A stretch of DNA of 64,000 nt from Ptiloglossa arizonensis (Eukaryota > Arthropoda > Insecta > Hymenoptera > Colletidae), in NCBI RefSeq assembly GCF_051014685.1, contig NC_135055.1, positions 1,922,001 through 1,986,000 of the forward strand. Direction: 5' to 3'. Both the position numbers and the translations under genes were made by a program. Under the pieces are notes generated by a model that worked only from the letters and a program-made list of their open reading frames with translations, was not told the DNA's origin and did not search any database. Below, in pieces: positions 54,074 to 64,000 of this stretch. The first letter of the stretch is position 1. Every line of letters begins with the position of its first letter.

Positions 54074-54720
54074 TACATCAACTTTCTACCTGTATGTGGA
54101 CAATCTTGCAAGATTCTGCACTGTTTATTGCCTGTTTTGCGGCTAGATCAGCCTCTTCGTTTCCTGTGATGACCCACGAGTATAAAATATATTTTAGATC
54201 GTCTTTTGGTATTTCTGTCCGGTCCATGAGCCTCCGTATAAGTGTGTTTTCGGTTTCCGGATTGCATAACGCTGAAACGACGCTTTTGGAGCATAAGGAA
54301 GCTACTGGCTCGGTAAGAATAATGAATTTATCGCGTGTCGACTATATTATACGTTTCGAGGGCTTGTAGGATGGCGAAAGCTTCGCTGGACATCACCGAG
54401 AAAGTATAATACCTGAAAGTTTGAACTATAACTTTTCTCCTGGAACACAATCTGCATATCCCCATGTCTCCTTATTTAATTTTGAGTCATCCGTAAAAAT
54501 TTCTCGATATTTTAGAAATTTATTTACAAGTGCGTCAAAGGAGGCTCTGAATGCATTTTACTGCGCATCTTTGGATTCGTTTCGGATTGCATTAACGACG
54601 ATGGATAATATGCACGTCCAAAGTGTGAGTTTGGTATATCTTTGAGGAACAATAGGAGGTATATTAATCCGTGGATCTTGCGTTGCACACAATTCTGTAC
54701 ATTCTAACCGCGTGAAAGTT
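54074..54720 (-). pseudogene. Decayed RNase H domain of a non-LTR retrotransposon
   Basis: Read on the minus strand, the fragment shows, in order, FTDDSKLNKETWGYA (the RNase H first-strand motif, usually YTDGSK), then SSEAFAILQALE (the second acidic motif). Next come SKSVVSALCNPETENTLIRR and WVITGNEEADLAAKQA, the last being the C-terminal GN-EAD motif. Stops and frame shifts interrupt it, and the reverse transcriptase part is not visible. The presence of RNase H suggests an I/R1/LOA-like clade rather than a specific element. It is a dead relic in the mub intron, in the same orientation as the gene. Confidence 0.8.
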
Positions 54721-55769
54721 TCTCCGCCTCGTTTTCCGGGTGCAGTACTCTCCTGCTTAGCGCGAAAATACACAAACGGGACCCAGAACGCGACGAAACG
54801 TGTGTCTCGTAAACATGCCACGATAAACTATCGAAATGATGCACCGTGAGTGGCGAGTGGTTCGACGAACGACACTGCTCAAATTTACACCGGTGACGCG
54901 AGCCAAGACGACACTGTCCTCGTCGCGACGTTTTCGACAAACGCGATTTTTTTTATTTCGGATTGGGCCTGAAGGGCGATATTTTTACTCGAATTATCAT
55001 CTGAGAATAAACGTATATATATATATAAACGTTTATATATTCTTTAAATTTTGTAACCGACGGTCTCTGTACGTCTCGCGATCGATATCGTTTCTACCAA
55101 GCGTTAATGAAACGAGAGCTCGAGAATACAGCTCTCGTGTCTCGCTTATTGTGAAAATCTACGTTAGGGAGACGTGTGGAGGAATTGCCCTAACCACTGT
55201 TTATGTTTCTCCGGCTCGAACGATCCGTCGACCCGAGGGGCCGGCAGCTGTGGGTTTAAAAACCGGCTGACCGGACTTCAAAGCGACGCCGCGCGCGTAT
55301 CGGTGCGAGAGTCACTACTACAAACCGACAACTTTCCTACCTTTCGTTGTATATTTGACAAAGTATCACCGATAGATGAGGTTCTCCCGGTGGAAATGAA
55401 TTCAAACACGTCTCTGTTTCGACCGTTTTTTCATCATGTTTTTTTTTTAACTTTTTTTTTTCAAGTTTTTAAACTTAGTCCGATTGTAGTATTGTTTAGA
55501 CTCGTTCTCATTGGAGGAAACTCTCGAATCAATTGATATTACTCCCTTGAAAATGTAACGGAAAGTATAAAAAGTCTCATTTTGAATCAGTGTCGACAGA
55601 TTTATGTTCGAGAACTCTCTGAAGCTACGCAGGATAGAATTTTTATGTCGTTCGTTTTGATCGTATCTCGTTCGAGCGACTCGTTCGAATTTAACGAGTT
55701 TCGGGAATTCTCGACCGACCCTCGTTTCAAATTTTCCGAGTGTCCCGATTTTTTCACATTAGGTGTATA

Positions 55770-55907
55770 CAAGGTGATTCTCTCATTAGAGACTCCAAAG
55801 GCAGTAAACGTGATCCGTCCGATAGTAACATTGTACTGCATCAAAGACCGATAGTGTAACAGATAGACCTTTGATGTTGCTGTACTACGAACAGGAGGAT
55901 CACCCTG
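55770..55907. mobile_element. Short palindromic element with CAGGGTG-type ends (138 bp)
   Basis: The left end CAAGGTGATTCTCTC and the inverted right end CAGGGTGATCCTCC are complementary over about 13 bp, with TA at both borders. The interior is also self-complementary, with CATCAAAG and CTTTGATG separated by a short loop, so the whole can fold as a hairpin. The ends resemble family 2 at 26238-26785, suggesting a shared transposase. Confidence 0.65.
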
Positions 55908-57929
55908 TATATACCGGTCGGACGAAAAGAATGCCTCCACTTGGAATAGGGAATAAGCGATTTATTTAGAAATTTTTTTGGAAAGATTACTCCACCATTA
56001 ATATGAATTTTAGTCATTAGTTTATGTCACAAATTAATGACCGATAGCATTGTCATTGTGAAAATAAAATTTATGAACGATAAGAAGGATTTCCCTCACA
56101 TTTATAACCTCGTTCAAAGACATTCTTCATAAATGTTTACAGCACTGTACAATTTATTACATTGCTATTTATTAAGTTATGATGTTTCTGAAACAAAGTA
56201 TCGTTGTACAATTTACTCTAGAGACTGTGTCTAATGTCATTAATTTGGCATCACACAACCGTGGGTCCGACTATCATCGTGGCCGTGTGTGACGAGATTT
56301 ATGATCTTGTGAAATTCGTAAGAATTACGACAGACGGTGCAGAATACGCTCTAAAAGAGTGTTTTCTTTTTTTTTCAAATATTGAATTTTTGTAGATCGA
56401 TTCGATCTATTGTCAGCCTATCTCATAACGAGGTACGAACGATCAGCACGTGCTGCGTACGGAAATTCGATACCAGCGTTTATTGAACGTATTCGTTGAA
56501 CGCCTATACGCGTTCACCGCGTTTGATGATTTAGCACCTCAATGACAAATTTTGTATACCGCTCCAAACAATTACAAGCGAGCCTGTACCGGTAATTTCA
56601 ACGCTAAGTGCATTGTTCGATACGATAGGAACTTGAAAATGTAGGACATTCGGTAAACATATTCGTATATTAAATACACTGTATCTCTCTTGACCCAGTT
56701 CCACAATTCATTTTCTTGAATTGTTCAGCAACGTGATCCCCTAATTGCTTTAAGTAGGATATAAATCAAGAATAATGTATGGACGTAAATTAAATAATCA
56801 TCTTTAAGAACGTTTGGTCTCTGTAATGATCCTGAAGTGCGCGTGCATTTTACAATTTGTATTTACCGATTGTTTGATTGAACTGGCAATTGTAAATATT
56901 TGGAGTCAGGATATCTGAATCCACAACTGATGATATTTTTGATTTATGAAATGAGAAACAACAAAATTTATCTACCCAGTAAGGGATTTCGTTTGTCCAA
57001 TGTTCTTTTCATAAAGAAAATAAAAATATGCACAATTTGTAATACCAGCCCCATCGAATATTCTTGACCTTTCCCCCGTAATAATTAGTTTTTGCGATAC
57101 GATGCCCAACGAGATTTGAATGTGCTGCTACTAGATACTCCTGCAGTCAATGATAACACAATTACAATACGAACGTGTCGTTAATATAATTTTTATACTC
57201 TAATTTATTTCTACGTAATCGCCATAACTGGTTCCTTGGACATGTGAACTCTACGTGTAATAATACCATCACTTCGCAACATTAACGTGGGCCGAAATGA
57301 TGAATCTGTGTTTTCGTGCAACGTTGTGCAATAACGTCTCCTGATTTATATTTGCAATTTATCTTCGACGTTAAATGGAATTGCGTCGGTTGGTTTTACG
57401 CGCTCGCCGTGTATTCTTACGTAATTATTGGACAATTGATTCGGTTTATAAATGGAAAGAAAACTAGTACATAATCCTACTATACGTCCACGAGAAGAAG
57501 GCTAACGAGTGTTTACATTTTCACTCCACTTTACGGGCTACCAGCTCGCCTACCATCGCACGCATTGTCGCTATTGGCCGAGGAGGATGACGAAAATCGA
57601 CAGTGACCAATAACGAAATACGCGAGATAGGTGAGATGGTAGACTATAAACTATAGGCGGAATGTAAACATTATTTAACCTTCCTTCCGCCAAGTGGCAC
57701 ACTTCTTATACGGTTAAAGGAATGAGTTCTACTCCGATAAAAAATCAGCACGAACATAAAACAAAATTTAATTCTTCAAAATATGAACAGAATCGGCCGA
57801 ATTTGAACGATAATTATCATAATGTGTCTGTTACGGAAATTCGAAGACACACCCGCTATTGAGGTAATAATTTCAAGTCTTAGTTACATTTATACATGAT
57901 GAACCATTTTAATTGTTTACACTGTAACG

Positions 57930-58305
57930 TAACATATAAATATTACATTATATAAAGTAAATACGTTATAGTGTAATATATAAATAAAGTTTATTTGCGT
58001 GTAATAATGTTTACAATGTATTTACTTTATTTATATATTACACTATAATGCATTTACTTTATTTATATATTACATTATAACGTGGTTACTTTATTTATAT
58101 ATTACATTATAATGTATTTACTTTATTTATATATTACAGTGTAACGTGTTTACTTTATTTATATATTACAGTGTAACGTATTTACTTTATTTATACATTA
58201 CATTATAACGTATTTACTTTACCAATATTACATTATAATGTATTTACTTTACTTATATATTACACTATAATGTATTTACTATACTTATATATAACACTAT
58301 AATGT
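57930..58305. repeat. 32-bp AT-rich tandem array with an inverted start
   Basis: About nine units of TTTACTTTATTTATATATTA plus a CACTATAATG block run from about 58015 to 58305. The left part (about 57945-57985) carries the same unit in the opposite orientation, so the array contains a head-to-head junction near 57990-58015. It lies 240 bp downstream of exon 1 in transcript sense, starting just inside the large intron. Confidence 0.9.
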
Positions 58306-58546
58306 TAAGTAAATGTGTAATAATCGACAGCCTCATATCTCGTTGGGAAAGTAATTCTTTCCTTCAACGAATCATCGTTAATTCAAAGACGTGTATTCAG
58401 ACACCCTGTAGAATCTCGGTAGATCCGAGAGAAACTCAATTCCGGTTTGTAAAATTATTAACAGGTGGTTCTCGAAGGGCCACGCGCGGTTAACGAACCA
58501 AGGAACCAGCGTTAACTGATAAACACGAACCTATTGTACGTCTTAC

Positions 58547-58627
58547 CTTGCCCTGCATGATCAGGCGGATGGTCAGGGTGACCGACGGGTCATCGTTCAT
58601 GGCTGGCTTCGCATCCATACCGTCCAT
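58547..58627 (-). CDS. mub: mub coding exon 1: start codon and first strand of KH1
   Basis: The first coding exon found gives 27 residues starting MDGMDAKPAMNDD and ending in IRLIMQGK, which is the first beta strand of KH1 and the residues before its GxxG loop. The exon ends in AAG followed by gtaaga at 58546, phase 0, and joins directly to EVGSIIGKKG of the next exon. That junction recreates the canonical PCBP KH1 sequence. I chose the ATG at 58627 because it gives a short acidic N-terminus typical of the family. A second in-frame ATG lies three codons downstream. The frame stays open upstream to an acceptor at about 58803, so a longer N-terminus using a start in an earlier exon cannot be excluded. 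Confidence 0.85.
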
Positions 58628-58802
58628 AACGAAGTCACGGATTCTGTGATTGCGATGGGAGGTCTTCTTCTCGAGATTTACGGAGGGAAAGGGTGTGGAG
58701 GAGGATAAGGAGGGCAAGGGAGAGGTTAGGCGAGTGATTTTGGCTGGAGGGGTCTCGGGGGACGTGCTTCTCAAACGCTCCCAGGTATGCTCAGTCCTTG
58801 CA
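58628..58802 (-). other. mub: Leader part of exon 1 (5' UTR or N-terminal extension)
   Basis: On the minus strand, ttctgcttgcag ending at 58803 is a good splice acceptor, so the exon with the start ATG probably begins at 58802. These 175 nt are open in the mub frame (58 codons, Pro/Ser/Thr-rich) but contain no in-frame ATG. The simplest reading is 5' UTR. If an upstream exon supplied an AUG in phase, this would be a coding extension. The stretch at 58682-58730 is a pyrimidine tract with many C runs. It could itself be the polypyrimidine tract of a more distal acceptor, with candidate AGs near 58672 and 58642, which would shorten the exon. Confidence 0.5.
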
Positions 58803-61800
58803 CTGCAAGCAGAATATTTGATGGATTATGAAACGATCAACGGAATGCCGGAGTAACATCAAACACGGCATATAATAGCCGTTTATTAATTCGTATCACG
58901 TGCCGCCATAAACGTTTTGTTCTATGACAATGTAAACGCATTGAAAGATTATAATGAACGACGAAACATTCTCAGTGTCCTGTGCACACAGCAAGAACCA
59001 ACGAGTGGCGAAACATTTTTATTTACAATAGATACAAACTTCGAACAACGAAGAAGCGAAATATGAAGAAACTTTGACAAACAATTGCAAATTCTATTTA
59101 TATTTCACGACGAACCGATCGAAATTTATCTAAACAATCGTGGAACGAATAAACTTGGTAAATAAATAATTACACGGAGCTTTTATTCGTCATCCATTGT
59201 TCGAATTCTGCTCATTTTTTTACCTGAAATAACTTTTCGTTTGTTCGTTTAAAAGAGGCTCATTATTGGAGCAAGATATCTCTCACTTGTACACTAAAAC
59301 TGACGAATTAAACAATTGTTAATTATTGGATTACGCAGTAATTGTATACCAATATTCGGAAGGTTGGTAAATAGTCCCAATTCAAATTTTGTTTCTCTAG
59401 AATAATACACAATAGGGATATTTAAAAATTATAATAATTTCTTTTCTCTCTTCTGTGAAGGTGACACACTTTTTACTTATTATTTTTCCTGCGGGGATTT
59501 GATATACTATATATAATCTTTAATGTACATATCGTATATTTTTGAAGACGTCGAGGTGACCTTGAATGTTTTAAATGGCACGGGACTGCACGAGAGAAAG
59601 CGAATTTAACGATGTATCGCGACGTGACCTTCAAACGACCTTAACCCTCAGTAGGAAAAATGTAGCCAGACTAGGCATTATTTATGAATGAATTTTTTTC
59701 TCTCCATCGGTTACAAGTACAATGTTGCAAATATTTTTCTCTAAACTCAAGCCAATGAAAAGTTATTTTAGATGGTAGTTTCTAACGATTCACCCTGTAT
59801 AGTTAATTGTAACCTTCGTTAAAGTTAATTGATCGTACGTAACAACGAAACAATCCGATAACGAATATTATGCAAAATATAAAGGTACGTAAATTGTGAA
59901 AATACAATAAAGTCATTCTGGTGCATTGTTTGTTTGTATATTAAAAATCTGTTAACGTATTTACTTTCCATGGGATATTACTTTTGTATAACTTTTTATT
60001 TTCGTGACGTGTGGATTGATCATTGTTTCCTTTTGCCATTAATCTCCATCATATGTATGATTATAAAATCCATCAAGAAGATGAATTGTCAACGTGATGG
60101 ATGAAAGAGTATTTGAATGATTACAATGTTTGTATTTTCTACGTCAACTAAAAACAAGACATTATGTTTAATTTCAAGTGAGCGAATTAGGTCGGAGTAA
60201 TAAATTTTCATTATGTAGGTTAACGTTTTGTAAACGGTAATTCGAGATAAAAATCTTGATGTTTGCAAAGAGTTGCTTTATACGAATACTACTTTATAGA
60301 GAATATAAAACTGGTCGGTAAAAATTAATTTGAAACGTATTAATTTAAAAAAACGAAATACATAAAGTTTTGCAAAAAGAGGATAACGTTTTCGCTTTGA
60401 AGTTAAAATACATTTCCAATTGATTTTACCGGCCAATTTAATATTTCATGCGAATAATTAATACATATAATACTTGGCTGAAAGTACCAATCCCTTTGCA
60501 ATAATATTTATATGGAACTCCATTTAATTCCAATTTTTGTAATTTTCGAATTTGATTTAATATTTTTAATAGCGTATACGAAAGATGTGTACATAAGAGA
60601 TTTTTATTCCGAATGGAGGAGTTGTAACAATTACTATTTCAAATTATTTACATAAAAATTGTTCGTCGTATTCAATATCGATAGGATAATGACAATGATC
60701 GACGCAAGATTAATTTGAACCTTTGAATTCCGTACTCCTTCCATAAAAATATTAATCTATAAAATAAAAAAAAAGGAGCAATGTAAAAAGGATTTTTAAA
60801 ACTATAATAATTTTCACAAAACATTCATACTTTTAAACCTTCTTTTTTACACTATTCCGTTTTGTATCGTTCGGAGCAATATTTTCGTTAAACTCGATAT
60901 TTTAACAACGCTATGAAGTAAACATTTCGAATTATCGCGGAATTCTCGTGACAAAGAAGCTCTAGTAATTTTTCTCGTTACCCTTGCAACGCGTAAGTTC
61001 TATTTTCAATGTGAAAATCTCCGCACGCGATCGTAAACGAAACTGCAATCGCAACTGCAACAACACTGCAACACGAATATCATTGTCGTCGGTGCAACAC
61101 TGCGTTCCAGGAACAGAGCGAGGAGCACGCGTGGACACGGTGGCTCGCATAAGTCATAGCGACTCGTCTCGCGCTTATTTCTATTTTCCACGTGTACAAA
61201 GAAAATTCCGTTTCGGATTGACGCTATTTTCAAACACGTACGTGGTATCAACGGTCCTTTGTCCTTTGTTGCATCTAACGAACCGCTTCCTCATTACTGG
61301 CACGTGTATAGTAGCCACTTAAATGGAACTTTCTATCACAAAGAAACCGTTGTGGGAATTAAACGGCGTAACAAGACAACGGAAAAATAAGTTCGACCGT
61401 GTCTTTACGTAGAAACGTTATAATAATACACACTGATTAGTCTACGAATCAACGGATACTTGCTCACTCGACTCGAAAAACGCTGATTAAGACACAGAAG
61501 CGATCTTCCGAAGAGATCCTCTTATATTTGATCCGATCTTTTTTATTTCAAGTTATTAGATTATTGTAAAATTTGTAACGCGTGAAAGAATTCTAACATT
61601 GGCCAACAGAATACGAGGTACTGTGTAAATTTTGTAAATATTACACAAATTAGCGATACTATGATCAGAAAAATATTCGAGTAAATTTCATCAAAATGTT
61701 CCATTTAGAACTGTAAATCGATCTTGCAAATTGTTATTAAAGTTTGGGAAACCTCGGTCTGCGTAACGAATAATTTATGAAAATTTAAGTAATTAGAATG

Positions 61801-63733
61801 CCTGTTAAAATGTATCATACGTTTATCGAAATAATTGAAAATTGAACATTTATTGCATTCTGTTTGTTAAATTTCTTTATAACTGTTTGAACAAGCTCAC
61901 GGAGAACCGACGAAGAGCCGCTTCTTTTCCTTTTTGCGTCGTAAACGCATTTTGCGTCACTAGTTGCAAAATTGTTCCGTTACCGAGTATAGCATACTAA
62001 CAGTGTCTTGTTCGATATACCGTGAGCGTTTGTAGATCAAGCGCGCCGTAGCCAAAGGATTAATTTGAAATTGAAATAAGAAAGTGATCGTCGAATAATA
62101 AAAACATTTCATTATTCATTTAGTTCAACCACCGCTGACAAAATAATGGTTAATGTATATTCGTTTGAATACATTCGTTTCAGGTGACTTCCACAATTCC
62201 GGTCACGTTTCAGAGTGCGCTACCGTATTGTGACAATTATTATTGAAATCGAAAGAAAACTTGGAATTTAAAATTCCCCCGAATAAAAATAAAATTAATC
62301 TCTCGTCAAATCAAATTTCATACGTAACCGATGTACGGATCGAACGAACCTTACTCGATCTAATTCGCTCCGGTATAACAATTATTCGACAACAATAATA
62401 TCTGTACAGCTTCGTGAGACTTGGTCGTGTGCAATCGTTCCAATTGCCGAACGTTAAATGCGAAAACAGTATATCAGAGAGCAATTGAAAAACTTCCCGT
62501 TATCTATTCGTTGCTTTTGCGAGTGTATCATAATCCAAGATACACAAATCTTACTTTCAAAGTCATTTCTCGAAACGAACGGGCGCAACTGTATTTGAAA
62601 ATGGAAACACATACGAAACATTTACTTTTTCGCTTGTTTGAGATATCAGATGATTTCACAAGTCTGCGTATTTCACACAAATTGTACGCGAGCAGGCATA
62701 CACACCATATCTAAGCAAACAAAAATTTTTTCACGATAAACCGTACGATAATAATTAGCCGTTGCACGATAATTATATCAACGTCTAATCTCTGTAAATT
62801 AGTCGTTTGCGTTGTATAAAAAATTTGAATAGATACACACGCGCGAAAAAGTTTAAGATTTTAAAAAACACACACTTTCGTATGTACTCAAAAGTTTCAC
62901 ATAAATCGTTGTATATTTTTCCCCAATGGATATTGCTTCGAAACTTTTTTTATCGACAAAAAAAAAAAAAAGAAACAAATACGCAAAGATTCACGATATC
63001 ACCTAATATATTAATTTTAAGAAACGTAGCTACGATAGGGATTATTTTCGGGCAAGAGGTCCTACGAAAACGTCGAAAAAACGAGAAGCTCGTGACGAAA
63101 CAAGAATCAAGGCACCGGTTGCAAATTTATGGTGCGATAGTGCGTGAAAGGGTTTCCGACGAGGCGTTTCCCATTGAATTAGGACGTTACGAGGCGCACA
63201 CGTGAACTCTCTACGACGATAAAACACGGGTAAAGGGATTCACGGTTACGAAATGCTAGCCGTTCCAGGGAAATGAAGTGTAATGCTTCTGGCTATGGCT
63301 TCGCGCGTTCAGTTTTCAGGTCAGGTGATAAATACATAAAAGTGCGACCAGAAGTGTCGCGGAGGGGACACAACAGCGTGAACACACCGCTGCTTATTTT
63401 ACTTTCATGCACAGAATGCAAGAGGAGAGCATGTACACTCGAGTTTAAGGTTCACAGTCCGATTCGTCGGTATCTCTCGTCTATCGCCTCGATTGCTTCC
63501 GTCTGCCATGGGACAACAGAATTGTTGCTTTCGAAACAGAACGTGTGACCTTTAGCTACCTAAATGATCCTTTCGTTTATGTACGTTCAACTCTCTTATA
63601 AGCGTCACCGTTTATACTCGTTCGCGCCAAACGACCGACTAATTTATTATCCTACGTTATCTTTTGCTACGAAAGTGTTCCAAATTGAAAAAGTTCGAAA
63701 CGCGTGCAAAATGTTCGATATACATATACGATA
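58803..63733. other. Upstream intron or 5' flank of mub, no gene seen
   Basis: This is largely unique AT-rich sequence. Open frames such as 60984-61322 (plus) and 62421-62714 (plus) are short, unassigned and lack splice partners. A good acceptor at 58803 implies a further upstream 5' exon of mub, which I could not locate and which may lie outside the window. Confidence 0.6.
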
Positions 63734-63988
63734 CGAGAGAACCTCGATATATGTAACAGCGACGATTGCACGAGAATCTCGTTCGTTGCATTCTGTTGAC
63801 GAGTGGTGGGGGATGGTCACTTAGCAACGAGTCTAGGTGGAGGTGGAAGGAACAGTGACCATTGGTAATGGAGATATTCTGTGCAAGTGGGGGGCTTATT
63901 GGATTGGCTACCTCGATCATTGTATCGATCTCGATACACGTAGAAATTTTCTGCCCTGTTTCTCCACAATTATCGAGGTTCTGCCGTG
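63734..63988. mobile_element. Small inverted-repeat element, family 1, copy 2
   Basis: The left end GAGAGAACCTCGATA and the right end ATTATCGAGGTTCTGCCG correspond to the ends of the element at 8574-8825. The interior shares the GAGAAYCTCGTTCGTTG block and a GATGGTCRCTTAGCAACGAG block. This copy has one rather than two of the inner motif. The right border (63986 or 63988) is approximate. Confidence 0.75.
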
Positions 63989-64000
63989 TATAGTATAATG

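Overview
The window looks like nuclear DNA of an insect, most likely a hymenopteran such as a bee. I infer this from AT-rich, CpG-tolerant non-coding DNA full of microsatellites, a mariner element, small TA-flanked inverted-repeat elements, and one spliced gene whose protein closely matches the fly Mub / vertebrate PCBP family. There is no bacterial-style gene organisation. The species cannot be named from this sequence.

The only gene I can support is on the minus strand: a mub (mushroom-body expressed) orthologue encoding a poly(rC)-binding protein with three KH domains. Seven coding exons read from high to low coordinates: 58627-58547 (ATG in this exon), 34650-34594, 33599-33216, 30587-30465 (or to 30183 with a second donor), 17197-17101, 16217-15938 and 12547-12169 (stop). 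All junctions have ag/gt borders and compatible phases. The joined frame is 1401 nt (466 residues) with the short fourth exon or 1683 nt (560 residues) with the long one. KH1 is split over three exons, and its GKKG loop lies on a 57-nt phase-0 microexon between a 23.9-kb and a 1.0-kb intron. KH2 and KH3 each lie in one exon.

Layout: 1-12168 is the 3' side of the gene (presumptive long 3' UTR plus flank, no other gene recognised). 12169-58802 holds the exons and six introns. 58803-64000 is upstream intron or flank, with no 5' exon recognised. The introns carry the mobile and repetitive DNA: an internally deleted mariner (48770-49719), a decayed RNase H domain of a non-LTR retrotransposon (about 54074-54720), and two families of TA-flanked small inverted-repeat elements. 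They also carry three arrays built on an ATTCGAAT palindrome, an 81-bp tandem array with two alternating variants, and a 32-bp array with a head-to-head inversion.

The most interesting regulatory pattern is that C-rich tracts occur on the sense strand of this poly(C)-binding protein's own transcript. They lie in the leader, in a 21-nt oligo(C) run 1.9 kb upstream of the microexon, just downstream of the alternative donor of exon 4, and in the presumptive 3' UTR. This suggests, but does not show, autoregulation. I found no clear tRNA, rRNA, CRISPR array or novel multi-gene system.
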